Source of the DNA: an uncultured Bacteroidales bacterium
GTDB taxonomy: Bacteria; Bacteroidota; Bacteroidia; Bacteroidales; Muribaculaceae
Reading direction: 5' to 3'
Assembly: GCA_945829225.1 (NCBI GenBank)
Contig: CALZTY010000011.1
Coordinates: 1-60,557 of the forward strand
Length of the DNA: 60,557 bases
Part shown: positions 44,698-54,578 of the stretch, piece after piece
How positions within the stretch are numbered: position 1 is the first letter of the stretch
How the letters are laid out: every line of letters starts with the position of its first letter
Made by a program: the position numbers and the translations under genes
Notes under the pieces: model-generated
What the model was told of the DNA's origin: nothing
Database searches by the model: none
Seen by the model: only the letters and a program-made list of their open reading frames with translations

Positions 44698-45678
44698 TTA
44701 ATGTGTCGTCAGGTATTTTTCTGCTATTATGTCGAGAATATGATATAATTCGTCGGGTGTATCGGCGCGTAGCATAGCGATGCGAGTGGCTCGGAAATCG
44801 GGAATACCCTTGAAAAGGGGAGTTGCAGCCAGATGGCGGCGTATGTGAAGGATGCCACGCACCTCGCCGAGGCGTTCAATGCTTTCATGCACAAGCCGAC
44901 GGATTATCCCCATCTTATCCTCGGTTGTAAGATTGCACGGACTTCCATTCAGCCACGAAGTGATTTCGCGGAACACCCACGGAGCGCCTATTGAGGCTCT
45001 GCCGACCATAATGCCATCTACACCCGAATTTTTGAATGCCAACGCGGCTTGTTCACCGGTGCAAATATCTCCGTTGCCTATTACGGGAATTGTAAGGCGC
45101 GGATTGGCTTTCACGCGGGCTATCATCTCCCAATCGGCTGTCCCGGTATAAATCTGAGAGCGAGTGCGACCATGAACAGTAAGGGCAGCGATGCCACAAT
45201 CTTGGAGTTGCTCGGCGAGTTCTACAATGATTTTGCTCTCATGGTCCCAGCCCAAGCGCGTCTTGACGGTGACCGGGAGGTGGACAGCATCAACCACAGC
45301 GCGAGTAATCTCGAGCATCTTGGGGATATTGCGCAACATACCGGCACCGGCACCCTTGCCGGCTACTTTCTTGACCGGACAACCAAAGTTGAGGTCAATG
45401 AAGTCGGGACATGCTTCCTGTGCAGTGAGGGCAGCCTCGACCATCGGTGCGGTCTCTCTGCCATAAAGTTGAATGGCTGTAGGGCGGTCATCATCGAGTT
45501 TAAGTTTGCGAGTAGTCGCCTCAATATTGCGCACCAAGGCATCGGCACTTACAAATTCGGTATACGCCAAGGCGGCACCCATTTCACGACATAATTGTCT
45601 GAAAGGAGCGTCAGTTACGTCCTCCATCGGTGCCAACACCACGGGACGTTCGCCAAGATCTATATTACCGATTTTCAT
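44698..45678 (-). CDS. dusB: tRNA-dihydrouridine synthase
   Basis: A 326-residue flavin enzyme that reduces uridine in tRNA. Motifs are VLAPMEDVTDAPFRQLCRE, FIDLNFGCPVKKVAGKGAGA (catalytic Cys in FGCPVKK), VTVKTRLGWDHES, GIAALTVHGRTRSQIYTGTA, VIGNGDI and GVDGIMVGRASIGAPWVF. The layout fits the DusB branch. A TAACTTTG box on the minus strand (45704-45697) is a likely promoter. Confidence 0.93.
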   Translation of the reverse strand: MKIGNIDLGERPVVLAPMEDVTDAPFRQLCREMGAALAYTEFVSADALVRNIEATTRKLKLDDDRPTAIQLYGRETAPMVEAALTAQEACPDFIDLNFGCPVKKVAGKGAGAGMLRNIPKMLEITRAVVDAVHLPVTVKTRLGWDHESKIIVELAEQLQDCGIAALTVHGRTRSQIYTGTADWEMIARVKANPRLTIPVIGNGDICTGEQAALAFKNSGVDGIMVGRASIGAPWVFREITSWLNGSPCNLTTEDKMGIIRRLVHESIERLGEVRGILHIRRHLAATPLFKGIPDFRATRIAMLRADTPDELYHILDIIAEKYLTTH

Positions 45679-45780
45679 TGCTCAGGAATTTGGGTGCAAA
45701 GTTAGCAATAAAAAAGAAGATAATATAGGGAAAAAGGGACAGAAAATTGTTCAAATTTGCACAAAAAAGCAAAAAATCAT

Positions 45781-47814
45781 TTATTTAACCTTGCCCGTAC
45801 CGGCATGCTCTTTAATATAGCCATGGCGGAAGGCATACAGCAATTCGGTTAACTCATCGATTTGCGATTGCAATTCCACACCCTTGTCGGTATCGCGCAC
45901 ACGCATACGTTGTTGTGACAACTCAACCACTTCGGTTGACCCGGCGATGTCGAGCCCATGGATAATGGCATCTTCGGCAGAGGTAAAAGGTTCATGCTTG
46001 ACTATCTGGAAGCCTCGTGAGTGGAACACAAGCGTATAACCTGCCGAGCCGGTCGTGTTGTGATATGCTCTCGAGAAGCCGCCATCTATCACCATCAACC
46101 TGCCTTGTGCACGGATTGGAGTCTCTCCCTTGTTCAACCTGACGGGGACATGACCGTTAATGATATGGCGATGCGGTCCGGTCGCGCCGAACTCATCCAT
46201 AATGCGGTCGCATACATCGGGGTCGTTGCGCAGGGTATAGTAGTAGCCTTCCACTTCCTTGTGTGTAGTTTTATCTTCAATAAACTGCCGCTCGAAGGTC
46301 GCCATTTTTGACTTGTCAAATAGTGGCGAGTCGGGTCCGCTCCACAAGTACCAGAAGAAGTCACGAGCGTATTGACGTTGGTCATCGGGAGTATCGGCAT
46401 TGAATGCGGCGCGTATCACCCTACCCACGCGACGCATCAGTTGACGACCCTTTACCGGCACACCTGCTACAGTGACTTCGCGTAATGAGCCATCGGCATT
46501 GAGTGGTACCGAGGCATGAAACAACAGATTGGAATTATACACGCCAAACATTGAGCCATGCGACAACAGGCAATATATGTGGGTGGCAAGTTTGTTGCTC
46601 ACCATGAATGAGTGCCTGAGTTTCTTGACCAGTTCTTCCTCATCGTGCGATAGCTTGTAGGGAGCCTGTGGGTCAATAGTAGGAAAGTTCATATCCTTCA
46701 TAGGATATTCCTTGCCGTCTACGACTACAGTACCCTTTTCAAAATTAATATTATTTAACAATTTGCGCGATTCCATTTTCCACTCGGGATGCCGATCAAT
46801 TAAGTCGCCTTCCAATTTGAATTGTATAATGGTAATCGCCTTGTGCATCTGTGCGAGGAGACGGCAAGTTTTTTCCGAAAGTGTATTGGCTCTATAGTCG
46901 TCGAGACGCGGCTCGAATCCAATGCAAGGGTCATCGCCGTATGTCTCCATAGCAAATGTCGCCAGCGGCAAGATATTGATGCCGTAGCCATCCTCGAGGG
47001 TTGCCATATTGGCATACCTGAGTGAAATGCGCAATACCGAGGCGATGCAAGTCTCGTTGCCGGCTGCGGCACCCATCCATAAGGCATCGTGATTACCCCA
47101 TTGGAAATCAAATTTGCCATAATCTATGAGGGTATCCATAATGATATGGGCACCCGGTCCGCGGTCAAATACGTCACCAAGAATATGAAGTCGGTCTATA
47201 CTAAGACGTTGTATTACGTTACATATTGCAATGATGAAGTCGTCGGCACGCTCAGTCGAGATAATGGTCTCGATAATGCGTGTAAAGTAGGGGAGTTTCT
47301 TCTCCTCGCTCTCGCTCTCGTGAAGTAGTTCTTCAATGATATAAGCAAATTCCGGTGGCAATGCTTTGCGCACTTTTGAGCGAGTGTATTTTGCTGATAC
47401 CGAGCGTGCGACTTTGACTAATCGATGCAGTGTAATGGTATAGAAATCACACAATTGCTCATCATTGTCACCGGCTGCGGCATGAATATATTCCAACTTT
47501 TGCTCGGGATAATATATCAGTGAGCACAACTGACGAATATCCTCGGTAGTGAGCGATGTGCCGAAAATTTCGGTAACTTTACGGCGTATATTGCCGGAGG
47601 CATTCTTAAGAATGTGTCGGAAAGCGTCACTCTCGCCATGGAGGTCGGCAACGAAATGCTCGGTACCCTTGGGGAGGTTCAAGATAGCCTCAAGATTGAT
47701 GATTTCCGAACTTGCTGCCCCTACGTTTGGGAATGAGCGAGCAAGGAGTTCGAGCACTCGGCGGTCAGCCTCAATGCGCTCGGGAGTATATTCAGCGCGG
47801 TGTATAACAGTCAT
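45781..47814 (-). CDS. fbp: Fructose-1,6-bisphosphatase class III
   Basis: A 677-residue gluconeogenic enzyme of the Firmicutes/Bacteroidetes class III family, unrelated to the 330-residue class I. The phosphoesterase metal site is HFVADLHGESDAF, ILGDVFDRGPGAHIIMD and WGNHDALWMGA, with further RIHNGHVPV-like (RHIINGHVPVRLNKGE) and VIDGGFSRAYHNTTGSAG blocks. Its ATG overlaps the end of the AlkZ-related gene by 4 nt. Confidence 0.95.
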   Translation of the reverse strand: MTVIHRAEYTPERIEADRRVLELLARSFPNVGAASSEIINLEAILNLPKGTEHFVADLHGESDAFRHILKNASGNIRRKVTEIFGTSLTTEDIRQLCSLIYYPEQKLEYIHAAAGDNDEQLCDFYTITLHRLVKVARSVSAKYTRSKVRKALPPEFAYIIEELLHESESEEKKLPYFTRIIETIISTERADDFIIAICNVIQRLSIDRLHILGDVFDRGPGAHIIMDTLIDYGKFDFQWGNHDALWMGAAAGNETCIASVLRISLRYANMATLEDGYGINILPLATFAMETYGDDPCIGFEPRLDDYRANTLSEKTCRLLAQMHKAITIIQFKLEGDLIDRHPEWKMESRKLLNNINFEKGTVVVDGKEYPMKDMNFPTIDPQAPYKLSHDEEELVKKLRHSFMVSNKLATHIYCLLSHGSMFGVYNSNLLFHASVPLNADGSLREVTVAGVPVKGRQLMRRVGRVIRAAFNADTPDDQRQYARDFFWYLWSGPDSPLFDKSKMATFERQFIEDKTTHKEVEGYYYTLRNDPDVCDRIMDEFGATGPHRHIINGHVPVRLNKGETPIRAQGRLMVIDGGFSRAYHNTTGSAGYTLVFHSRGFQIVKHEPFTSAEDAIIHGLDIAGSTEVVELSQQRMRVRDTDKGVELQSQIDELTELLYAFRHGYIKEHAGTGKVK

Positions 47815-48467
47815 ATTTTCAATAGTTTATATATGTCGTTTGTGTCTATTTTGCTTAAAAGAGGATGGTATTTGAGCCTATTGACAATTATCTCTAATGA
47901 TTGAGTCGGCAACACATCGTGAAGTATGATATCATTGCCGAATAAAGCCTCAGGGGTAGTATAGCGAGCGACGCCTATGCCTTGGCGGTCTCCCTTGGCA
48001 TCGTAGCGGTATTCAAAGTCGGCAATCACGACATAGCCGCCCATTTGCAAGCGAGTAACAATATTGTCAAAGATGCTCTTTTTAACAAATCCGCCAAGCT
48101 TTTTCCATTCGCGCGACAAAAGCGACTCATTATCTTGAAGATACTTCAAAAGTTCTCTATCGCGCTTTATATCTGCCGGATTGCCACAGCAATAAATATA
48201 TCTGCGATAATTAATGAAGTGGGGTAGCAATTCGAGGCTGATATATGCAGCCTTGCGATGCAAGAACTTTCCGTATGCGCAGGTGCATCGCCGCGCAACG
48301 TCGCCCTTCCATATCCATGGTCCGGCATCCAAGTCCCATAGCAGGTCGGGAACACACATCTCCTCCACCGAGTAACCCTCGATGCAACATGCGAAGTAAG
48401 GGAGTATGCCCACGTCGAGGACTGCTCGCTCCAATTCATCAGCACTTTTCAACTGCAGAGATGCCAT
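47811..48467 (-). CDS. AlkZ-related protein
   Basis: A 218-residue protein that resembles the short AlkZ-related family (relatives of the YcaQ/AlkZ DNA glycosylase): DLLWDLDAGPWIWKGDVARR, CAYGKFLHRKAAYISLELLP, NIVTRLQMGGYVVIADFEYR and GIGVARYTTPEALFG. The QxQ/QxD catalytic motif of true AlkZ is not evident, so glycosylase activity is doubtful. It is the first gene of a pair with fbp (4-nt overlap). A TACCTTTG box on the minus strand (48503-48496) lies just upstream. Confidence 0.7.
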   Translation of the reverse strand: MASLQLKSADELERAVLDVGILPYFACCIEGYSVEEMCVPDLLWDLDAGPWIWKGDVARRCTCAYGKFLHRKAAYISLELLPHFINYRRYIYCCGNPADIKRDRELLKYLQDNESLLSREWKKLGGFVKKSIFDNIVTRLQMGGYVVIADFEYRYDAKGDRQGIGVARYTTPEALFGNDIILHDVLPTQSLEIIVNRLKYHPLLSKIDTNDIYKLLKI

Positions 48468-48555
48468 GTTTTAGACTTATTTAGTATTAACAACGCAAAG
48501 GTAATACTAATTATCGAAAAATCGAAACATTATTTGCTTGATGCGCATTTATTTG

Positions 48556-48586
48556 TTGTAGGGGTGACAAAAAAGTCGTACCTTTG
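48556..48586 (+). promoter_or_regulatory. Promoter of the ftsY-rimO-menF operon
   Basis: TTG at 48556-48558, 20 bp, and TACCTTTG at 48579-48586, 31 nt before the ftsY ATG. It is divergent from the AlkZ-related/fbp transcript. Confidence 0.72.
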
Positions 48587-48617
48587 CAAGAAATTAACGC
48601 ATGAAATAAACAAACGC

Positions 48618-49583
48618 ATGGGCTTCTTCAGTATTTTTTCAAGGGAAAAAAAGCAAACCCTCGATAAGGGTCTTGAAAAGACCAAAGAGGGCGTTTTCGG
48701 ACGCCTCAAACGTATGATTGTCGGTCGTCGCACCATCGACGATGACTTTCTCGATGAATTAGAAGAAATTTTTATCACGAGTGATATAGGTGTAGAGACT
48801 ACTCTCCGCATTATCGACCGCATCAAGGAGCGTGCAGCACGCGACCACTATGTAGGTATGGGCGAGCTCAATGAGATGCTTGTTGAGGAAATCTCGGCAT
48901 TGCTTGCCGAGAACGACCATGGCGCATCAACAACCGGTGAGTTTACATTACCGACTGATGCAACTCGTCCATATGTAATAATGGTAGTCGGTGTCAACGG
49001 TGTCGGTAAGACTACAACGATAGGCAAATTGGCACACCAATATAAACAAGCCGGTTACAAAGTGGTGCTCGGGGCAGCCGATACCTTCCGTGCCGCCGCT
49101 ATCGAGCAACTTGACGAGTGGGGACGTCGTGCCGATGTGCCCGTCATTAAGCAACAATTAGGCTCTGATGCTGCGTCGGTGGCTTACGACACACTTTCCT
49201 CGGCTGTTGCAAATAAGGCTGATGTGGTCATTATTGATACCGCCGGACGTCTACACAACAAAAAAGGCTTGATGGACGAGCTTGCAAAGATTAAGCGTGT
49301 GATGACCAAGGTGGTGCCTGATGCACCCCAGGAGGTACTATTGGTACTTGACGGCTCAACAGGGCAAAATGCTTTTGAGCAGGCACGTCAGTTCTCCGAA
49401 GCCACACAGGTTACTCACTTGGCTGTCACAAAACTGGACGGCACCGCCAAGGGTGGGGTGGTAATCGGCATCAGTGACCAGTTTAAGATTCCAGTCAAGT
49501 ATATAGGACTCGGCGAAGGTATTAATGACCTACAAGTGTTCAATAAACAAGAATTTGTTGAGTCGCTATTTGGTAATCGTTAA
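48618..49583 (+). CDS. ftsY: Signal recognition particle receptor FtsY
   Basis: A 321-residue SRP GTPase. A short amphipathic N-terminus (MGFFSIFSREKKQTLDKGLE) replaces the long A domain of E. coli FtsY, as usual in Bacteroidota. The NG domain has MVVGVNGVGKTTTIGKLAHQ (P-loop), LGAADTFRAAAIEQL, VVIIDTAGRLHNKKGLMDEL, AVTKLDGTAKGGVVIG and YIGLGEGINDLQVFN. The ATG at 48618 fits the family; earlier codons in frame cross the promoter. It docks ribosome-SRP complexes at the inner membrane. It is followed by rimO after 3 bp. Confidence 0.96.
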   Translation: MGFFSIFSREKKQTLDKGLEKTKEGVFGRLKRMIVGRRTIDDDFLDELEEIFITSDIGVETTLRIIDRIKERAARDHYVGMGELNEMLVEEISALLAENDHGASTTGEFTLPTDATRPYVIMVVGVNGVGKTTTIGKLAHQYKQAGYKVVLGAADTFRAAAIEQLDEWGRRADVPVIKQQLGSDAASVAYDTLSSAVANKADVVIIDTAGRLHNKKGLMDELAKIKRVMTKVVPDAPQEVLLVLDGSTGQNAFEQARQFSEATQVTHLAVTKLDGTAKGGVVIGISDQFKIPVKYIGLGEGINDLQVFNKQEFVESLFGNR

Positions 49584-49586
49584 GCA

Positions 49587-50888
49587 ATGAAGCGCGTGAA
49601 GGTAAATGTCATCACAATGGGGTGCTTCAAGAACCTCGTTGACTCGGAGCGCTTGCTCAAACGTTTTGCGGTAGCCGGAATTGATGCCGTGCACAATGCC
49701 AACGACTTTGTCGATGGCATTGTCGTCATTAACACCTGTGGTTTTATATGCGATGCCAAGCAAGAATCACTCGGAATGATACTTCAAGCCTGCCAACTCA
49801 AGGGTGAAGGGCGCTTGAAAGCGGTTTATGTCATGGGATGCTTAAGCGAGCGTTATCGCGATGAATTGCCCCCCGAAATACCCGAAGTCGATGGTTGGTA
49901 TGGCAAATTTGACTGGGACGGCATTATTGATGCTATCCTCGGAAAGGTCGAGTTGCCTGTCAAGCCTTGGGAACGCGTTCTTACTACGCCTAACCACTCG
50001 GCATACCTCAAGATTGCCGAAGGATGCAACCGCTTCTGTGCCTTTTGTGCCATCCCTATCATGACCGGCAGATATCGCTCACGCTCCATTGAGGAAATTG
50101 TCGACGAAGTCAAGGACTTGGTATCTCGTGGTGTTAAGGAGTTTAATGTTATTGCTCAAGACCTGTCATACTATGGGCGTGACCTCTATGGTAAGAGTGA
50201 ATTGGCTCACTTACTTGAGGCGATCGCGGATGTCGAGGGTGTAAAATGGATACGCTTGCATTATGCTTATCCGGCCGATTTCCCATATGATATACTCCCG
50301 GTGATGGCTTCACGTGAAAATATTTGCAAGTACTTGGATATCGCACTCCAACATATTGATGACCAAGTGCTCAAGAATATGCATCGCCATATTGATGCTC
50401 GCGAGACACGCGAGTTACTCGCTCGTATCCGCCGTGAGGTTCCCGGCATCAACATCCGTACCACGCTTATGGTTGGCTTCCCCGGCGAGACCGAGGAGGC
50501 TTTCAATCGCCTTGAGGAGTTTGTTCGTGAACAGCGTTTCGAGCGAATGGGCGCCTTTGCATATTGCGAGGAGGAGGATACTGCCGCCGCTCGAGAATTC
50601 AATGATGACATACCTGCCGACGTAAAACAAGCTCGCCTCGACAAGATTATGGCTATTCAAGAATCAATTGCTGCCGAAATCAATGAGGAAATGATTGGGC
50701 GTCGCGAAATGGTTATCATTGATAGCGAAGATGAAGACTACTATGTGGGGCGCACTCAGTTTGACTCGCCCGAGGTAGACCAAGAAGTACTTATATCTAA
50801 AGACCACTTGCATCAGGTTGGCGGAATGTACATGGTCGAAATTACCGATGCACAGCCTTTTGAATTAGTTGGAAAGATTGTCGATTGA
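49587..50888 (+). CDS. rimO: Ribosomal protein S12 methylthiotransferase
   Basis: A 433-residue radical-SAM enzyme that methylthiolates an Asp of ribosomal protein S12. The N-terminal MTTase domain starts VNVITMGCFKNLVDSE, the radical-SAM cluster is EGCNRFCAFCAIP (C147, C151, C154), with IAQDLSYYGRDLYG and RTTLMVGFPGETEEAFN following, and a C-terminal TRAM domain. RimO rather than MiaB is indicated by the GCFKNLVDSE and AIPIMTGRYRSR blocks. Its TGA overlaps the next ATG by one base. Confidence 0.95.
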   Translation: MKRVKVNVITMGCFKNLVDSERLLKRFAVAGIDAVHNANDFVDGIVVINTCGFICDAKQESLGMILQACQLKGEGRLKAVYVMGCLSERYRDELPPEIPEVDGWYGKFDWDGIIDAILGKVELPVKPWERVLTTPNHSAYLKIAEGCNRFCAFCAIPIMTGRYRSRSIEEIVDEVKDLVSRGVKEFNVIAQDLSYYGRDLYGKSELAHLLEAIADVEGVKWIRLHYAYPADFPYDILPVMASRENICKYLDIALQHIDDQVLKNMHRHIDARETRELLARIRREVPGINIRTTLMVGFPGETEEAFNRLEEFVREQRFERMGAFAYCEEEDTAAAREFNDDIPADVKQARLDKIMAIQESIAAEINEEMIGRREMVIIDSEDEDYYVGRTQFDSPEVDQEVLISKDHLHQVGGMYMVEITDAQPFELVGKIVD

Positions 50889-51919
50889 TGTCTTCTCTGA
50901 ATCCTAATATTAAATTGGCAATTAATCATTGCCTAGCACAGGGCATACGCTTTGCATGCTTCAGGCGTAAAGGTGAAGCAGTGCAATTCTTTTGCGACCC
51001 CGATGGAGATGCATCTACCGATGCGACATTCATTGTTACCCCGTGGCTCGCTCGCTTTGCCGATAGCGATGTCATAGGTAATTGTGTCTCTCCATCCGAG
51101 GCCCTGCGATTGACCGGACCGGGAATGAAACCTGTCACTATTTCCGAGTCAACCGACCACGAGAACTACACAAGGGCTTTGCAATCTCTTATACCTGCAC
51201 TTAAAGTAGATAATCGCAAAACGGTGATATCCGCCATTGTAACAAATTGCGCTACAGTCAATTGGGCTGAAGTGGCTGACATCCTTTTTGACACCTATCC
51301 CGAGTGCTTTTGTCACATTTATTACACTCCAAGGCTCGGTGCATGGATCGGCGCTACGCCCGAGTTGTTACTTAGCGCAGACCACTCAATGAGCAGGGTT
51401 ACGACTATGGCTCTCGCAGGCACCAAGTCGCACAATAACTCGTGGGATGACAAGAACCGTCACGAGCAAGCCATTGTCACGGACTTCATCGTAGGCAAGT
51501 TACGTCCCATATTCAGCGAAATAAATATCTCGCCTGTCGAGACAATTCACTATGGCAATATTGACCATCTATGCACACACATTGCCGCAAGTGGTACATC
51601 GTGTCGGTATAGCGAAATAGTTGATTTGCTGTCGCCGACACCGGCAGTTGCCGGGCTACCTCGTGATAAGGCTCTTGAGGAAATCGACGAAATAGAGTCT
51701 CACGACCGTGAGTGCTATGGCGGATATATCAATGTGACTGATGCTCATGGCTCTCAGTCGTTTGTAAATCTGCGATGTGCTCATTTCTCTGAAGATACAT
51801 ATGTTGTATACGCCGGCGGTGGTATCACCGGGGAGTCTGACCCTAAAACAGAGTGGCTCGAGACACGATTGAAATCTGCGGCTCTGATAAATATTATAAA
51901 CTCTGCAACTAACAATTAG
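50888..51919 (+). CDS. menF: Isochorismate synthase
   Basis: A 343-residue chorismate-binding enzyme. The C-terminal block has GATPELLLSADHSMSRVTTM, ALAGTKSHNN, DKNRHEQAIVTDFIVGKL, LCTHIAASG, PTPAVAGLPRDKALEEIDEI, ESHDRECYGGYINV, VNLRCAHF and YAGGGITGESDPKTEWLET, all typical of MenF/EntC. The N-terminal third is weakly conserved. It starts menaquinone synthesis. No other men genes follow; instead the operon continues with two SGNH hydrolases and an MBOAT. The ATG at 50888 shares one base with the rimO stop. Confidence 0.92.
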   Translation: MSSLNPNIKLAINHCLAQGIRFACFRRKGEAVQFFCDPDGDASTDATFIVTPWLARFADSDVIGNCVSPSEALRLTGPGMKPVTISESTDHENYTRALQSLIPALKVDNRKTVISAIVTNCATVNWAEVADILFDTYPECFCHIYYTPRLGAWIGATPELLLSADHSMSRVTTMALAGTKSHNNSWDDKNRHEQAIVTDFIVGKLRPIFSEINISPVETIHYGNIDHLCTHIAASGTSCRYSEIVDLLSPTPAVAGLPRDKALEEIDEIESHDRECYGGYINVTDAHGSQSFVNLRCAHFSEDTYVVYAGGGITGESDPKTEWLETRLKSAALINIINSATNN

Positions 51920-51924
51920 TAAAG

Positions 51925-53328
51925 ATGAACAACAAAGGTGCTCTCAAGGGCATTATAATAATATTTGTGGCTTTGGCTGTACTGGTGGTTCTATCGTTCG
52001 TGCCATGGAATAGCCTCACTAATAATGTGTTAAAGAAATTTAGTCTTATAAGCGATTTGCTCCCCCAGCAAGAGCAATTCATCACTCATGAGGAGTTAGA
52101 TCCCGGGCTCGCAGCCCTCGACTCTATTGTCGCAGAGAAAGATACCATTGTTGAGCAACACACTGTCGGAAATATGGTGCAAGCATCGGGCATCGCAGTC
52201 AACATACCAGATGTAGATGGAGTTGCGCCCACTAATGACGAGGGCGTGGTTTTGATTGAAGATTACTCGGAGGGCGGAACAAACATGGCTCGTATGCGCG
52301 AAGGGCTTGCCGGCACTTCAAACCGCCCGTTTCGCATCGCTATTATCGGTGACTCTTACATTGAAGGCGACATTTTCAGCCAAGATGTACGCGCCTTACT
52401 GCAAGACACTTATGGTGGCTGTGGAGTAGGGTACATGGCGGCTTTTTCGCAGTTCCCCGGATTCCGTCAATCCGTGCGCCAGAGTGGTGATGGTTGGCGC
52501 GAAGTAGAGATTCGGCATATGCGCACCAACGACTACCGCATCCTTTCGGGGCACTACTATGTGGGTTCTTCGGGAGCCTCTGCCTTATACAAGGGCTCGA
52601 GCCGCCCCGAGCATGTAAGCACCTGGGAGACTTCATCATTGATATTCATAGCACCCCAATCAGGCACTATCAACATTAGTGCATCAGATGGTTACACCGA
52701 GCAACATAGCGTGACAGCCTCGCCGGCAGTCCAGGCTATAACAGTTCCTCGCGCTACTTCTTCGTTTGGATTTAACTCCGATATCGATAGCCTAATCGTT
52801 TTAGGCACATGGCTCCAATCTTACACAGGAGTGCAACTCGATTGCATGTCGCTGCGTGGCAATAGCGGTATCAGCCATCGCATCCTCAATGCTGACGTTA
52901 TTTCGCAAATGCGCCAATATATTGACTACGACATTATTATCCTCGAATTTGGCATCAATGCTCTGACCTCTGAACAATCCGATTACTCAAGTTATGCATA
53001 TGTGATGACCAAGGTGGTTGGTACCATTCGTGCTTGCTATCCCAACTCTGTGATTATGATTATGGGTATCGGTGACCGCGGACAGAAACAAGGCACAGAG
53101 GTCGGCTCCATGTGCACCGCACCTGCTATGGTCAAGGCTCAACGCGAGTTGGCTCGCTCTACCGGTGCCCTGTTCTGGGATACTCGTGCCGCAATGGGTG
53201 GTAAGGATGCCGTGGTCGATTGGCATAATCGCGGATTGGTCAATGCCGACTATATTCACCTTAATCACAAGGGTGGCAGAGAGTTAGCTAAATTATTTGT
53301 TAACGCAATTAACGCAAGCATCAAGTGA
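51925..53328 (+). CDS. Membrane-anchored SGNH hydrolase
   Basis: A 467-residue protein with an N-terminal membrane anchor (about 9-27, GIIIIFVALAVLVVLSFV), a linker, and an SGNH (GDSL) hydrolase domain from about 135. The nucleophile serine is in IIGDSYIEGD (S144), the oxyanion Gly/Asn region is in ILEFGINALTS, and the Asp-His pair is in ADYIHLNHKG (D442, H445). It probably faces the periplasm and acts as an acetylesterase or acetyltransferase on glycans, together with the MBOAT encoded two genes later, as AlgJ/AlgX do with AlgI. An insertion of about 150 residues (about 195-340) lies within the domain. Confidence 0.85.
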   Translation: MNNKGALKGIIIIFVALAVLVVLSFVPWNSLTNNVLKKFSLISDLLPQQEQFITHEELDPGLAALDSIVAEKDTIVEQHTVGNMVQASGIAVNIPDVDGVAPTNDEGVVLIEDYSEGGTNMARMREGLAGTSNRPFRIAIIGDSYIEGDIFSQDVRALLQDTYGGCGVGYMAAFSQFPGFRQSVRQSGDGWREVEIRHMRTNDYRILSGHYYVGSSGASALYKGSSRPEHVSTWETSSLIFIAPQSGTINISASDGYTEQHSVTASPAVQAITVPRATSSFGFNSDIDSLIVLGTWLQSYTGVQLDCMSLRGNSGISHRILNADVISQMRQYIDYDIIILEFGINALTSEQSDYSSYAYVMTKVVGTIRACYPNSVIMIMGIGDRGQKQGTEVGSMCTAPAMVKAQRELARSTGALFWDTRAAMGGKDAVVDWHNRGLVNADYIHLNHKGGRELAKLFVNAINASIK

Positions 53329-54572
53329 GAAAGTTAAAATATATAATGTGTGTCACTATCGCTTTAGCGACAGGCGCTCTCACCATCTCGGCAGATGATG
53401 ACCAAAGCGATATCCGCCAAAACCCCACCATTGAGGAGGGTAGGTTGTCCACCGATATTTCATATCCCTCATTTATTAATAAAGATGCCAATCACATCAA
53501 TATGAATGGCGCCGATTGGCTCGATCTTCAGCAAATATTTGCTTTGGCTGACATTTGCCCGGTCACTATTGTGCATATCGGCGACTCCCACCTTCAAGCC
53601 GATATGGGAACAGCCGTTACTCGTCAGCGTCTCGGCAAGGTCTTTGACCATCAGCGCGGTCGCGGTCTCATCATTCCATTCAAGTTGGCTGGTACAAATC
53701 AACCGGTTGATTATTCAATCACTTCACGTACCTCTTTTGCACAATCGCGCCTCCTGAAGTTGCCTTGGCCTACCAAGATGGGCTTCACCGGGATCGGTAT
53801 TAGTCCGGCAAAGCAGGACTTTGACATGTCGGTGACTACTGAGGAGTTCTTCGATGAGCTCACTATTTACTTCTCGGGCGACACATTGCAATTGTTGAGC
53901 GCTATCGCCAATGGCTCGCCTGTGCCATATATTACCGACGCTTCGTCTAAGGCTTTACACATTCACTTCGCCGAGAATTTTCAAAGTGTAGATTTACGTC
54001 TTAAGGCTCCATTCGGTACTGCCATCCATGGCATCAATGCCTCGCTCGGTGATACCGGATTGGCTTATCACGTCATCGGCAACAATGGCGCTGCATTCTC
54101 TTCGTACACCGGTATCGGCAATGTAGGTAATGATATTTCCGATTTTTTTGAACCCGACTTGATTATCCTCAGTTTGGGCACGAATGAGGCTTTTGGAAAG
54201 ATTTCCGACCGCGATTTTCGTAATACTATCGATGCCTTGGTGTCTGAACTCAAAATGGCTAACCCCGATGCCGCATTCCTTCTTGTTACTCCTCAAGAGT
54301 GCCACCGTCGCACCGGGCGCCGCCGCCGTAAATCGTTCAGTGTCAATGCTAATGTTAAACGCCTCCGCAATGTCATCCTTGACTATGCGAGCGATAATGG
54401 CATTCCTGTCTATGATTGGTACAAAGTCGCCGGCGGTGATGGCTCATCGTATCACTGGATTTCGGGTAGTTACATGAACACCGATCACATTCACCTCACT
54501 CGCGCGGGTTATGTATTGCATGGCAATCTCTTTACTGATGCATTACTCGAATGTCTGGCACCTCAAAATTAA
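53325..54572 (+). CDS. Secreted SGNH hydrolase
   Basis: A 415-residue secreted protein. The start is a GTG at 53325 whose GTGA overlaps the previous stop by 4 nt; it begins a signal peptide (about 1-22, CVTIALATGALTISA). The hydrolase has VHIGDSHLQADMG (S88), ILSLGTNEAF (G-x-N) and NTDHIHLTRAG (D387, H390), so the catalytic residues are complete. An RRTGRRRRKS stretch (about 325-334) is strongly basic. It is a paralogue-like partner of the preceding gene with different details around the serine, and the two are probably not redundant. Confidence 0.84.
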   Translation: MRKLKYIMCVTIALATGALTISADDDQSDIRQNPTIEEGRLSTDISYPSFINKDANHINMNGADWLDLQQIFALADICPVTIVHIGDSHLQADMGTAVTRQRLGKVFDHQRGRGLIIPFKLAGTNQPVDYSITSRTSFAQSRLLKLPWPTKMGFTGIGISPAKQDFDMSVTTEEFFDELTIYFSGDTLQLLSAIANGSPVPYITDASSKALHIHFAENFQSVDLRLKAPFGTAIHGINASLGDTGLAYHVIGNNGAAFSSYTGIGNVGNDISDFFEPDLIILSLGTNEAFGKISDRDFRNTIDALVSELKMANPDAAFLLVTPQECHRRTGRRRRKSFSVNANVKRLRNVILDYASDNGIPVYDWYKVAGGDGSSYHWISGSYMNTDHIHLTRAGYVLHGNLFTDALLECLAPQN

Positions 54573-54578
54573 GCAAAA

